DNA from: JACCTU01 sp963848525
Lineage (GTDB): Bacteria > Actinomycetota > Thermoleophilia > Gaiellales > Gaiellaceae
Length of the DNA stretch: 64,000 bases
Direction of reading: 5' to 3'
NCBI GenBank assembly: GCA_963848525.1
Contig: CAWKDZ010000002.1
Coordinates: 186,001-250,000, forward strand
Positions 23,910 through 32,346 of the stretch are shown piece after piece; positions within the stretch are counted from its first letter, which is position 1; the number at the start of each line of letters is the position of its first letter. The position numbers and the translations under genes were made by a program. The notes below the pieces were generated by a model. That model saw only the letters and a list, made by a program, of their open reading frames with translations, ran no database searches and was not told the origin of the DNA.

Positions 23910-25690
23910 AGAACGCCGCCTGGCAGCGCGACGTCGAGCAATGGATGGTGTGGATCCGGATCGGCGGCGTCGCGCTGGCGCTGGTCCAGATCGGCCTGCT
24001 CGGCGACAAGTATCCGCCGGGCTACGAGGCGGCGGCCTGGATCACGACGGCCGTGCTCGCCGTCGGCGCGGGTGTCTTCGCGCTGCTGTCGTGGCTGGAC
24101 CTCGGGCCGGCCTGGGTCCGGCGAATCGGGCTCGTCGCGCTCGCGTTCGACACGGCGATCGTCTCGGCGTACGTGCTCGTCTACGCGTTCCAGCCGGGCA
24201 CGCCGATCCGCCAGCTGCTCCTGATCCCGGTCTTCGAGGGCGCGCTGCGCTATGGGCTGCGCGGCGGCGTCGTCCTCCCGATCCTCCTCGCGCCCGTCTA
24301 CGTCGCTTTCGAATGGCGGCGGACGGAGCTGTTCGGCGCGCGGTTCGAGATCGACTATGTCTCGTTCTCGGTGGGCGTCGGCGTGATCTGCGGCCTGATC
24401 GTCGGCTGGCTCGTCAACCGGCTCTGGCGGGAGGCGGAGGAGACGAACGCGCGGGCGGAGGAGGCGGAACGGCTGCGCGACCGGCTCGGGCGCCGGGTCG
24501 ACGTGCTGGAGGCAGCCGGGCGCTGCGCCCGGGCGCTCGGCTCGTCGCTCGTGCTCGACGAAGCGTTCGGTGCCTTCATCCGCGAGCTGCGCACCCTCGT
24601 CCCCTTCGAGCGGACGGCGATCGTCCTGGCCGAGGGCGCCCACGCGCAGGTGATGGCCGTGTCGGGCCGAGGGACGGTCGAGGTCTTCCCCCGCGGAACG
24701 CAGCGCCCGGTGGCGGGCTCGCTGCTCGAGGAGGTGCTCGCGGGCGCGACCGTGTACCGCGAGGACATGACGGAGGCGAGCTACCCCGAAGAGGAGGAGC
24801 TGCTGAGTCTCGGTCTCCGCTGCCGCGTCGCGGCGCCGCTGCTCGCCGGCGCGCGCTCGATCGGGATGATCTCGGTCGTCCGCGCGGACCCACGCTCGTT
24901 CACGCCCGAGGAGATCGAGCTGCTCTCACTGCTCGGGCGGTTCGTCGCAACCGCCGTGCAGAACATCCGCGCCTACGACGCGGAGCGGACGACGGTCGAC
25001 GAGCTCCGCCGGCTCTCGGCGCTCAGGGCCGACTTCGTCTCGCTCGTCTCGCACGAGCTGCGCAGTCCGATGGCGACGGTCATCGGCTCTGCGCGCACGC
25101 TGCAACAGCGTTGGCGGGAGCTCCAGCCGGAGCAGCGCGAGTCGTTCCTGGCGCTGATCGCCGACGAGACGGGCCGGCTCGCGGACCTGATCGCGGACGT
25201 CCTCGACACGTCGCGGATCGAGGCCGGCACGTTCAGCTACGCCTTCGACGACGTCGACCTCGGGGCGCTCGTGCGCGAGGTCGCGGCCGCCGCCGGCGTG
25301 GGGCAGGACGAGGTGCCGATTCGTGCGACGGTCGTCGAGCCCGTGCCGATGATCCGCGGCGACCGGGAGCGGCTGCGCCAGGTGATCGCGAACCTGATCG
25401 AGAACGCCGTCAAGTACTCGCCGAGCGGGCTCCCGGTCGACGTGCGGGCGGCCACGGTCGACGGCGCGGTGGTCGTCGACGTCTCCGACCACGGGCCGGG
25501 CATTCCGAACGAGGACCAGTTGCTGATCTTCGAGAAGTTCGGGCGCGCGCGGACGGGCAAGCTGCTCCCGGGCACCGGGCTCGGCCTCTTCATCGCCCGC
25601 TCGATCGCCGAGGCCCACGGCGGCTCGCTCGAGGTGCGCTCGTCGCCCGCCGAGGGCGCGACCTTCACGCTGGCTTTGCCGGTGGCCTAG
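23906..25690 (+). CDS. Membrane histidine kinase with GAF domain
   Basis: A 594-residue sensor kinase. Five or six membrane helices span ~18-172, followed by a coiled segment, a GAF domain (~205-355) and a HisKA/HATPase core. Phosphorylation motifs are intact: SHELRSP (His383), NLIENAVKYS, DHGPGIP and GTGLGLF. There is no response regulator next to it, so its partner is elsewhere, and the ligand of the GAF domain is unknown. GTG overlap with queG suggests translational coupling, though a functional tie to queuosine is doubtful. Its stop shares the tetranucleotide CTAG with the stop of the convergent WYL gene. Confidence 0.9.
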   Translation: MKNAAWQRDVEQWMVWIRIGGVALALVQIGLLGDKYPPGYEAAAWITTAVLAVGAGVFALLSWLDLGPAWVRRIGLVALAFDTAIVSAYVLVYAFQPGTPIRQLLLIPVFEGALRYGLRGGVVLPILLAPVYVAFEWRRTELFGARFEIDYVSFSVGVGVICGLIVGWLVNRLWREAEETNARAEEAERLRDRLGRRVDVLEAAGRCARALGSSLVLDEAFGAFIRELRTLVPFERTAIVLAEGAHAQVMAVSGRGTVEVFPRGTQRPVAGSLLEEVLAGATVYREDMTEASYPEEEELLSLGLRCRVAAPLLAGARSIGMISVVRADPRSFTPEEIELLSLLGRFVATAVQNIRAYDAERTTVDELRRLSALRADFVSLVSHELRSPMATVIGSARTLQQRWRELQPEQRESFLALIADETGRLADLIADVLDTSRIEAGTFSYAFDDVDLGALVREVAAAAGVGQDEVPIRATVVEPVPMIRGDRERLRQVIANLIENAVKYSPSGLPVDVRAATVDGAVVVDVSDHGPGIPNEDQLLIFEKFGRARTGKLLPGTGLGLFIARSIAEAHGGSLEVRSSPAEGATFTLALPVA

Positions 25691-27702
25691 ACCGTCACGC
25701 GGAGGCGGGAGACGCCGAGCTCCTGCGCGAGCTCGCGCGCCCGCCGGGCGATCGCCGGCCGCAGCTCGGCGGGCTCGAGCACGACGGCCTCGCCGCGCTG
25801 GCTCAGCACCTCCCAGACGAGCCACTGCTCGCTGCCGATGCGAACCTCGCGGATCGCACTCCCGTCGCGGAGCAGGGTCGCGCCGCGCTCGACCTGCCAG
25901 CGGGCGATCTCCGGCGAGTAGAGGATCCGCGCGACGCGCGCGTCGCGGAACTCGTGGGGCTCGAACCCGTCGCGCGACTCGAAGCGGTCGGCGAGGAGCC
26001 GCGCGCTGCGCATGCGGTCGAGCCGGAAGCTCCGTTCCGCGTCGTGCGTGCGGTCCCACGTGTGCACGTACCAGTTCGGGAGCTCGCGCTCGAGCGTGTA
26101 CGGCTCGATGACCCGCTGCGACGGCGCGTCCTCGCCCTCCTTCTGATACTCGATCTCGACGAGCCGCCGCCCGCGGATCGCTCGGCTCAGCGTCTTGACC
26201 AGGTCCTCCTCCTCGGCGTCGACGTGCGACTCGCGCGTCTGCGCGCGGTCGAACTGGCCGAACGTCTCCTCGAGCTTCCTGCGCACGTTGCTCAGCGGGT
26301 CGTTCGCCTCGGCGGCGATCATCGGGCCGACGAACTCGAGCGCCAGGTCGATCGCGCGCGCCTCGAGCGGCGTCAGCCGCGGCGCCGACCGGAACGTGTC
26401 CCCGTAGAGCTCCTTGTCGACGCGGACCATGTCGCCCTGGAGCTCGGCGTAGACCGCGTAGCAGCCGCCGCCGAAGTTCACGAGCGAGAGCAGCGAGAGG
26501 TGGTCCTGGAGCTGGTCCTCCGGTATGTGGAACCGCTCGACGAGCTCGCGCGCCGGAATCTGCGCCGACGGACGGTCGCCGCAGCGGGCGAGCAAGTACG
26601 CGAGCAGTGCCTGGAGCAGCCCGAAGCGCTCGGGCACGACCGGTCCGGCCGGGCGTTCGCCGTCGACGTCGCGTGTGGTCGTGCGCCGTCGCGCTGCAGG
26701 CTCCGGCGGCACGCCGTCGTGGGTGTCGCGGACCTTGCGCAGCGCGGCCGCGATCTCGCGCCGCAGCCCGTCCGGCTCGAGCGGCCGGGCTCGTCCGTCC
26801 TGCCGCAGCACCCAGGACGCGAGCAGCGCGAGGTTGGAGTACTCGGTGACGAAGACATCGCCCTCGAAGCGGCCGTGCGAGCCGTACTGGCGCTCGGCCC
26901 ACCACGCGGTGTCGGGCGCCATCTCGACCCGTGCCTCGCCGATCGCGTCGCCGATCTGCCAGTTCGGCCGCCCGCGGTGCTCGTCGACGTCGAACTCCGG
27001 CGGCACGCGGAAGTCGCGCTCGCGCCGCGTAGCGAAGCGGATGTCGCCGCGGATGCGCGAGACCTTGAACTTGCGGATGTCCTTGCGCTTCTGGTCGTGC
27101 CCGACGACGTACCAGCCCTCGGGGTCGCGAAAGAGCCCATACGGGTTGACCGTGCGCTCCTCTTCCTTCCCGGTCGAGATCGCCCAGTACGCGAACTTGA
27201 CCGTCCGCTGCTTCGAGATCGCGCTCTCGAGCTTGCCCAGCCTGCCCGGCATCTCCGCCGAGTAGTCCGGGTCGTCGACCTCGACCTGGAGCGCTCGGCT
27301 CGTCGGCGCGGCGCTGAAGCCCGGCCGCCCGAGCGCCAGGTTCTGGAGCGCGAGGCGGAGCGGCTCCGCGTAGGCGAACTTGCCCTCGAGCATGTAGAGC
27401 GACGTCTGCAACGCGGCGAGCTCGTCGTCCGTGAGCTCGAGCGGCGGCAGGAAGTACTGCTCGGAGCTGAGCGTGTAGAGCTCCTCGCCGGTGAACTCGT
27501 CCCGCTGCGAGTGCAGCGGCACGCCGAGCGCGATCAGCTCCGCGCGGTCGGAGTAGAAGCGGCGTGCGAACGCCTCGTCGGACATCTCCTGGTAGCCCTC
27601 GACGTTCTGCTTCACGTCGCGCGCCGTCAGCGGCCGCCGCTCTGCCATCAGGAACGCGACCAGCGAGAGCTGACGGATCAGCTTGTCGGTGTCGTGACTC
27701 AC
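25687..27702 (-). CDS. Fused PafB/PafC-like WYL-domain transcriptional regulator
   Basis: A 671-residue protein that is two WYL regulators in tandem. Each half has an N-terminal winged-helix segment (first at ~5-85, second at ~355-420), a WYL domain (EERTVNPYGLFRDPEGWYVVGHD in the first half, here in part; RVIEPYTLERELPNWYVHTWD in part in the second) and a C-terminal WCX extension. In mycobacteria separate PafB and PafC form the activator of the RecA-independent DNA damage response; here they are fused as in some other actinobacteria. Proteasome genes are not in the window. The GTG start is 3 nt after a hairpin in its leader. Confidence 0.88.
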   Translation of the reverse strand: MSHDTDKLIRQLSLVAFLMAERRPLTARDVKQNVEGYQEMSDEAFARRFYSDRAELIALGVPLHSQRDEFTGEELYTLSSEQYFLPPLELTDDELAALQTSLYMLEGKFAYAEPLRLALQNLALGRPGFSAAPTSRALQVEVDDPDYSAEMPGRLGKLESAISKQRTVKFAYWAISTGKEEERTVNPYGLFRDPEGWYVVGHDQKRKDIRKFKVSRIRGDIRFATRRERDFRVPPEFDVDEHRGRPNWQIGDAIGEARVEMAPDTAWWAERQYGSHGRFEGDVFVTEYSNLALLASWVLRQDGRARPLEPDGLRREIAAALRKVRDTHDGVPPEPAARRRTTTRDVDGERPAGPVVPERFGLLQALLAYLLARCGDRPSAQIPARELVERFHIPEDQLQDHLSLLSLVNFGGGCYAVYAELQGDMVRVDKELYGDTFRSAPRLTPLEARAIDLALEFVGPMIAAEANDPLSNVRRKLEETFGQFDRAQTRESHVDAEEEDLVKTLSRAIRGRRLVEIEYQKEGEDAPSQRVIEPYTLERELPNWYVHTWDRTHDAERSFRLDRMRSARLLADRFESRDGFEPHEFRDARVARILYSPEIARWQVERGATLLRDGSAIREVRIGSEQWLVWEVLSQRGEAVVLEPAELRPAIARRARELAQELGVSRLRVTV

Positions 27703-27704
27703 AG

Positions 27705-27733
27705 CCGCCGAAAACGCTCCGCGTTCTCGGCGG
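27705..27733 (-). other. Hairpin next to the start of the WYL regulator gene
   Basis: Thirteen-nucleotide arms (27705-27717 and 27721-27733) pair with one mismatch around a TCC loop. On the minus strand the hairpin ends 2 nt before the GTG start, so it could hide the initiation region or terminate transcription from the gene upstream. Confidence 0.5.
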
Positions 27734-27820
27734 AGGTAACCCCTCGGGCGCCCGTTTCAGCCACGACGGGCGAGCCTACCGAACGCCGAGTCGTCCACGG
27801 TGGCGCGGAGACCGGGCTGT

Positions 27821-28279
27821 CTAGGCGGCGACTTTGGTTCGACTCTCGAGGTGTTGGTGGCTCGGGCAGTAGTCGCGCTCGGGTAGCGGCGTGCGCTGGC
27901 ACGGCTTGCCCTTGCGTGTCGTCGCCCGGCAACGGGCGACGCCACCGTCGAGCGCGCCTTGCTCGATCTGCTCCTCGATGAACGCGACCGCCGCGTTGAC
28001 GCCCTCCTGCACTGCCCACGCGACCTCCGCCTGCGCCGTGATCGGGAAGTACCGCCGGATGTCCTGGAAGAGCGCCCGCTCGGGCTTGGCGAAGTAGAGC
28101 GGGTCGGCCGCGAGCCGCTCCATCGTCTGCTCGCACGCCTCGAGCACCTCGCGCCTGAATTCGAGCTGGACCTCAGGGGCGGCGTACGGGTCGATCAGAT
28201 CCTTAATCGACCGATAAATCGCTCTCGAGTACTGATACATGCAGTGCTGCAGCTGGAGCGTCCGGTCGTCCGTGATCAT
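27821..28279 (-). CDS. Protein with C-terminal Cys/His zinc-binding tail, unknown function
   Basis: A 152-residue protein. The first ~105 residues are helical and acidic with no membrane segment. The tail CRATTRKGKPCQRTPLPERDYCPSH is a compact C-x9-C-x10-C-x2-H-type zinc knuckle seen at the ends of many uncharacterised bacterial proteins. I do not recognise the N-terminal domain. It has the clearest canonical promoter of the window (TTGTAA, 17 bp, TAGACT), a leader of about 70 nt and a G-rich Shine-Dalgarno-like sequence, unlike the leaderless genes around it. Confidence 0.65.
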   Translation of the reverse strand: MITDDRTLQLQHCMYQYSRAIYRSIKDLIDPYAAPEVQLEFRREVLEACEQTMERLAADPLYFAKPERALFQDIRRYFPITAQAEVAWAVQEGVNAAVAFIEEQIEQGALDGGVARCRATTRKGKPCQRTPLPERDYCPSHQHLESRTKVAA

Positions 28280-28357
28280 TGTGCTGTCCCCCGCTCAAGC
28301 CTCTTCAAACGCCTGTTAACCCCGGGTAAATTCGCCTGGCCGGACTCCGTAGCTTCG

Positions 28358-28386
28358 AGTCTATACACATCGGGGCGGTGTTACAA
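28358..28386 (-). promoter_or_regulatory. Sigma-70-type promoter for the zinc-tail protein gene
   Basis: Minus-strand -35 TTGTAA (28386-28381), a 17-bp spacer and -10 TAGACT (28363-28358). The predicted start leaves a leader of about 70 nt before the ATG at 28279. Confidence 0.6.
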
Positions 28387-28418
28387 AGTCTCCACCGGCG
28401 TTGCCTCGGGAGAGAACG

Positions 28419-29066
28419 TCAGCGGCTGATCTGCCGCATGTAGGCGGCCGGGTAGAGGCGCTGCGCGCGCCCGACGCCGGTGACGGCGGCGCGCTGGTCG
28501 GCGTAGATCCCGCTGAAGACGACGTAGTAGCCCGGGTGGAGGCTCGAGAACTCGCCGGAGTCGATCACGCCGACCTCGGGCAGCCCCGAGCGGAGCACCT
28601 CCCGTGCCTTGCGGATCGCCGCCTCACGTCCGTCGGTCGCCGGCAGCGACGCGATCACGACCGTGTAGCCGTTCTGGCTGGGCCACTCCACGAGCTGCGG
28701 ACGCGGCGGCGGCTCCGGCTCGGTCTCGGTGGGGGTCGGCTCGGTCGGGATCGCCGCCGTCGTGGCCGGCTCGGTCGGCAGCGTCGCCGTCGTCGGGGAC
28801 GGGAGGGTGCTCGGCCCGGTCGCCGCGATCGTCTCGGCCCGGGTCTCGTCCTCGCTCGAGGCGGCGATCGCGAGCCCGGCCATCAGGGCAGCGACGAGGA
28901 GCGCCGCGAGAATCGGCCAGAGCCAGTCCGGCCCACGCCGCCCGATCCGCCGCTGCCAGGCCGACCCGACGGCTCCGGCCAGGCCGCCGCCCGGGAGCCG
29001 CAGGCCGCACTCGAGGCAGTACTCCTGCCCGGTCTCGACGCGGGCCCCGCAGCGGGGGCAGGTCAC
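28419..29066 (-). CDS. Zinc-ribbon, membrane-anchored SPOR-like protein
   Basis: A 215-residue protein with an N-terminal zinc ribbon (CPRCGARVETGQEYCLECG), one membrane helix (~45-68), a long Pro/Thr/Glu linker and a C-terminal SPOR-like fold (YTVVIASLPATDGREAA, GYYVVFSGIYADQRAA). SPOR domains bind denuded glycan at division sites, and the linker would span the wall-facing side; that location is inferred. GTG 29066 overlaps the stop of the upstream zinc-ribbon gene by 4 bp. The larger open frame reaching 29219 is antiframe of that gene. Confidence 0.75.
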   Translation of the reverse strand: MTCPRCGARVETGQEYCLECGLRLPGGGLAGAVGSAWQRRIGRRGPDWLWPILAALLVAALMAGLAIAASSEDETRAETIAATGPSTLPSPTTATLPTEPATTAAIPTEPTPTETEPEPPPRPQLVEWPSQNGYTVVIASLPATDGREAAIRKAREVLRSGLPEVGVIDSGEFSSLHPGYYVVFSGIYADQRAAVTGVGRAQRLYPAAYMRQISR

Positions 29067-29536
29067 GCCTCGTGCGCCGCCGTGGCGCCGCAGCTCGCGC
29101 AGAACTTCGCGTCGGCGGGCAGCGCGTGCCCACAGTTCGCGCAGGCGACCACGGCGTCGCCGGCCGGGCGGCCGCAGTTCGAGCAAAAGTGCTGCCCCCA
29201 GAGCACCGGCGCACCGCACATGCAGCGCGCCGAGGGCGGACTCCGCCGGACGCCCGTTGCAGCGGCAAGGAGCGTCTCGAGCTCGTGGAGCCGGTCCTCG
29301 AGCCCGATCAGCTCGGCGGCCTGCTCGTAGACGAGGTCTTCGCGGAACTCGTCCCGCCGCACCATCTCGAGGACGATCCCGCCCAGGTCGCGGATGCGCT
29401 CTTCGCGGCGACGCAGGAGCGCGCGGCGCTCGCGGCGGAGCTGGCCGGCGGGCGGGAGCGGCCGGCGCGCCGGGTCGACGGGCGCCGGTGGAGCTTCCGG
29501 CGCCGCTGGCCGCCCGCGGGACAGGAACCGGGCCAT
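29063..29536 (-). CDS. Double zinc-ribbon protein
   Basis: A 157-residue cytoplasmic protein. A proline-rich N-terminus and a basic coiled coil (RRERRALLRRREERIRDL) lead to two consecutive zinc ribbons, MCGAPVLWGQHFCSNCG and CANCGHALPADAKFCASCG. Such ribbons usually mediate protein contacts rather than catalysis. It is translationally coupled to the SPOR-like membrane protein, and the two may form a complex. The aldehyde dehydrogenase ends 34 bp upstream on the same strand. Confidence 0.7.
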   Translation of the reverse strand: MARFLSRGRPAAPEAPPAPVDPARRPLPPAGQLRRERRALLRRREERIRDLGGIVLEMVRRDEFREDLVYEQAAELIGLEDRLHELETLLAAATGVRRSPPSARCMCGAPVLWGQHFCSNCGRPAGDAVVACANCGHALPADAKFCASCGATAAHEA

Positions 29537-29569
29537 CCCGTCGAGTCTAGCCGCGGTGCCGAGGGGTCC

Positions 29570-30994
29570 CTACTGCGGGAGCTGCAGCACGACGAGGCGT
29601 TCCTCGGTCATCTCCCGCACGGCGTAGGCCGGGCCCTCGCGCGTGTTCCCCGAGTCTTTGATCCCGCCGTAGGGCATCTGGTCGGCGCGGAACGTCGGCG
29701 CCTCGTTGACGATCACGCCGCCGAAGTCGAGCCGGTGCGCCGCGACGAGCGCTTGCGCGATTCCCTTGGTGAAGATCGCCGCCTGGAGGCCGTAGCGCGT
29801 CGAGTTCGCGAGCTCGATCGCCTCGTCGAGCGACGAGAACCGCGTCAGCGTGACGACCGGGCCGAACACCTCCTCGGTCTGCACCTTGTCCGTCGCGTCG
29901 GGGTTGGCGATCACGGTGGGCCGCAGCAGCCCGTCTTCGGTCGTGTCGCCGCCGGTGAGCACCTCGCCCGACGACGCGCGGATCCACTCCAGCACGCGCT
30001 CGCGCTCCTGCTCCGCGATCAGAGGCCCGACGTCGGTGTCCTCGTCGGCGGGGTCGCCGACCTTGAGCGCCTCGACCTTCGGGACGAACTCGCGGACGAA
30101 GTCGTCCCACGCGTTCTCCGACACGTAGATCCGCTGCACCGAGATGCAGCTCTGGCCGGCGAACGAGAACGCGTTCGCGGCGAGCTTCTCGGGCGTCGAC
30201 GCGGGGGCGTCGGAGAGCACGATCGCCGGTGTCGCGTTGCCGAGCTCGAGGTTCACCTTCTTGCGCGGTGCCCGCTCGCGGAGCCCCCAGCCGACCGTGC
30301 CCGAGCCCGTGAAGGTGATGAGGCGCACGCGCTCGTCCTCGACGAGGACGTCGCCGATCTCCGACGCTGGCCCGACGACGACGTTGAGCCAGCCCGGCGG
30401 CAGCCCGGCCTCCTCCTCCAGCTCGGCGAGCAGGAGCGCCGAGAGCGGCGTCTGCGTCGCCGGCTTGAGCACGACCGGGCAGCCCGCCGCGAGCGCGGGC
30501 GCGATCTTGTGAGCGACGAGGTTGAGCGGGAAGTTGAAGGGCGTGATCGCGCCGACGACGCCCACAGGCACGCGCAGCGTGAACGCGAGCTTGCCTTCGC
30601 CGACCTGCGACCCCTCCATCGGCACCATCTCGCCGGCGAGCGTGCGCGCGGCGACGGCGGAGTACGTGTACGTCGACATCGCCCGCTGCGCCTCGACGCG
30701 GGCCGCCTTGAGCGGCTTGCCCGCTTCCTCCGAGATCGTCCGCGCCACCTCGTCGTGACGGCGGCCGAGGTAGCCGGCGACCTTGACGAGGACCTCGGCG
30801 CGCTTGTGGGCCGGGAGCGGCGACTCGAGTGCGCGCTCGGCCGCGTCGATCGCCCGCCGCGTCTCCTCGGCGCCCGCCTTCGGCACGCGGCCGACGACCT
30901 CGCCCGAGTACGGCGAGCGGACGTCGATCCAGTCGCCGGTCTCGAGCCACTCGCCGCCGACGTAGAGCTTCCGCTCGGTCGCCGTCGCAGCCAT
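29570..30994 (-). CDS. NAD(P)-dependent aldehyde dehydrogenase
   Basis: A 474-residue enzyme of the ALDH superfamily that oxidises an aldehyde to the acid. The catalytic cysteine is Cys283 (FAGQSCISVQR), the general base Glu250 (NLELGNATP), and the cofactor-binding motif FTGSGTVGWGL (~228-238). The N-terminal YVGGEW and FNFPLNL are typical of the succinate-semialdehyde/lactaldehyde/phosphonoacetaldehyde group, but no substrate can be assigned. The start is ATG 30994, 6 nt after TACGCT. The divergent cyclase gene begins only 12 bp away. Confidence 0.9.
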   Translation of the reverse strand: MAATATERKLYVGGEWLETGDWIDVRSPYSGEVVGRVPKAGAEETRRAIDAAERALESPLPAHKRAEVLVKVAGYLGRRHDEVARTISEEAGKPLKAARVEAQRAMSTYTYSAVAARTLAGEMVPMEGSQVGEGKLAFTLRVPVGVVGAITPFNFPLNLVAHKIAPALAAGCPVVLKPATQTPLSALLLAELEEEAGLPPGWLNVVVGPASEIGDVLVEDERVRLITFTGSGTVGWGLRERAPRKKVNLELGNATPAIVLSDAPASTPEKLAANAFSFAGQSCISVQRIYVSENAWDDFVREFVPKVEALKVGDPADEDTDVGPLIAEQERERVLEWIRASSGEVLTGGDTTEDGLLRPTVIANPDATDKVQTEEVFGPVVTLTRFSSLDEAIELANSTRYGLQAAIFTKGIAQALVAAHRLDFGGVIVNEAPTFRADQMPYGGIKDSGNTREGPAYAVREMTEERLVVLQLPQ

Positions 30995-31000
30995 AGTTGA

Positions 31001-31006
31001 AGCGTA
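31001..31006 (-). promoter_or_regulatory. Leaderless -10 box for the aldehyde dehydrogenase gene
   Basis: Minus-strand TACGCT followed by 6 nt and the ATG at 30994. Its last base pair is the A of the ATG of the divergent cyclase gene. Confidence 0.5.
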
Positions 31007-32346
31007 TGCCTTCGGAGCCTCTGGACGTGCGCTACACGCGCAGCGGCGACGTGAGCATCGCCTACGTCGTGGATGGAGAGGCGGAGCGCGACCTCCTCTT
31101 TGTCCACGGGCACTCCGGCAACCTCGAGGCGGAGGCCGGCATGCCGGAATTCGAACGCTTCGACCGCCGGCTCGTGCGCTTCGCGCGGCTGATCAAGTTC
31201 GACCGGCGCGGCACGGGCCTCTCGGACCGCGTTCGGGAAACGCCGTCGCTCGAGACGAGGATGGACGACGTCCGCGCCGTGCTCGACGCCGCCGGCTCGG
31301 AGCGCGCGGCCCTGTTCGGCACGTTCGAGGCGGCTGCGATGTGCATGCTCTTCGCCGCCACGTACCCGGAGCGGACGACGGGGCTCGTCCTCTACTGCCC
31401 GATCGCCAAGGGGACGTGGGCGCCCGACTATCCCTGGGCGATGACCGAGGAGGAGTGGCGCAGAGACCTCGCAGAGCACCGCGAGAACTGGGGCACGCCC
31501 GAGCACGTCGACCGGTTCGTGCGCGCGATGGCGCCGACGAAGGCGGACGACGAGGCGTTCAAGCAGCGCGTGCTGCGCGACATGCGCCTCGGTGCAAGCC
31601 CGAGCGCGGCGCATGCGATCCGGCGGATGGCGATGGAGATCGACATCCGTGACGTGCTGCCGACGATCCGTGTCCCCGCGCTCGTCCTCGCGATTCCGGA
31701 GGAGCCCGAGCGTGGCGCGGCGGCTTACGTCGCCGATCGCATCCCGCAGGCGCGGCTCGTCGACGTCGCCGGCCCGGACTTCTTCGTGCGCCTGCTCGCC
31801 GACGAGGTGTACGACGAAGTCGAGCGGTTCGTCGTTGGGCTGGATGCGGAAGCGGAGCCCGAGACGGTCCTCGCGACCGTGCTGTTCACCGACATCGTCG
31901 ACTCGACGCGGAAAGCCGCCGAGCTCGGCGACCGCGCCTGGGCCGAGCTGGTCTCGCGACATCACGCGATCGTCCGCCGCCAGCTCGACGCGTTCCGCGG
32001 CACGGAGATCGACACGGCCGGCGACGGGTTCCTCGCGAGCTTCGAGGGCCCGATCCGCGCGATTCGCTGCGCGCGTGCGATCACCGAATCCGTGCGCTCG
32101 CTCGGTGTCGAGGTGCGAGCGGGCGTGCACACGGGCGAGTGCGAGCGTGTGGACGGGAAGCTCAGCGGGCTCGCCGTCAACATCGGGGCCCGCGTCGCGG
32201 CTCTCGCAGGCCCGGGTCAGGCCCTCGTCTCGAGCACGGTCAAGGATCTCGTGGCAGGTTCAGCGATCGAGTTCGAGGACCGCGGCGCGCACGAGCTCAA
32301 GGGCGTCCCCGGCGAGTGGCGGCTCTACGCCGTGGCGAGCGCCTAG
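31006..32346 (+). CDS. Alpha/beta-hydrolase (nucleophile lost)-class III cyclase fusion
   Basis: A 446-residue cytoplasmic signalling protein. Residues 1-270 have the alpha/beta-hydrolase fold (LLFVHGHSG, KFDRRGTGLSDR, FAATYPERT), but the nucleophile elbow reads GTFEA with Phe107 in place of serine, and the usual C-terminal His region reads GPDFFV. The domain is therefore probably a ligand sensor. Residues ~280-440 form a class III cyclase with both metal aspartates (LFTDIVDST, TAGDGF) and NIGAR for catalysis; the position of the usual base-recognising lysine is Asp (EIDTAGDG), a frequent actinobacterial variant. ATG 31006 is chosen over TTG 30997. It converges with a cyclic-nucleotide-binding gene, sharing CTAG. 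Confidence 0.85.
   Translation: MPSEPLDVRYTRSGDVSIAYVVDGEAERDLLFVHGHSGNLEAEAGMPEFERFDRRLVRFARLIKFDRRGTGLSDRVRETPSLETRMDDVRAVLDAAGSERAALFGTFEAAAMCMLFAATYPERTTGLVLYCPIAKGTWAPDYPWAMTEEEWRRDLAEHRENWGTPEHVDRFVRAMAPTKADDEAFKQRVLRDMRLGASPSAAHAIRRMAMEIDIRDVLPTIRVPALVLAIPEEPERGAAAYVADRIPQARLVDVAGPDFFVRLLADEVYDEVERFVVGLDAEAEPETVLATVLFTDIVDSTRKAAELGDRAWAELVSRHHAIVRRQLDAFRGTEIDTAGDGFLASFEGPIRAIRCARAITESVRSLGVEVRAGVHTGECERVDGKLSGLAVNIGARVAALAGPGQALVSSTVKDLVAGSAIEFEDRGAHELKGVPGEWRLYAVASA

Noticed and set aside
23906..25690. Pairing of the GAF histidine kinase with the atypical regulator at 50632
   Set aside because: They are 25 kb apart and the regulator has no acceptor Asp.
23470..27981. A 1503-codon plus-strand open frame across queG, the kinase and the WYL gene
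   Set aside because: The translation is low-complexity Arg/Ala/Pro with no domains, and it conflicts with well-supported genes on both strands.
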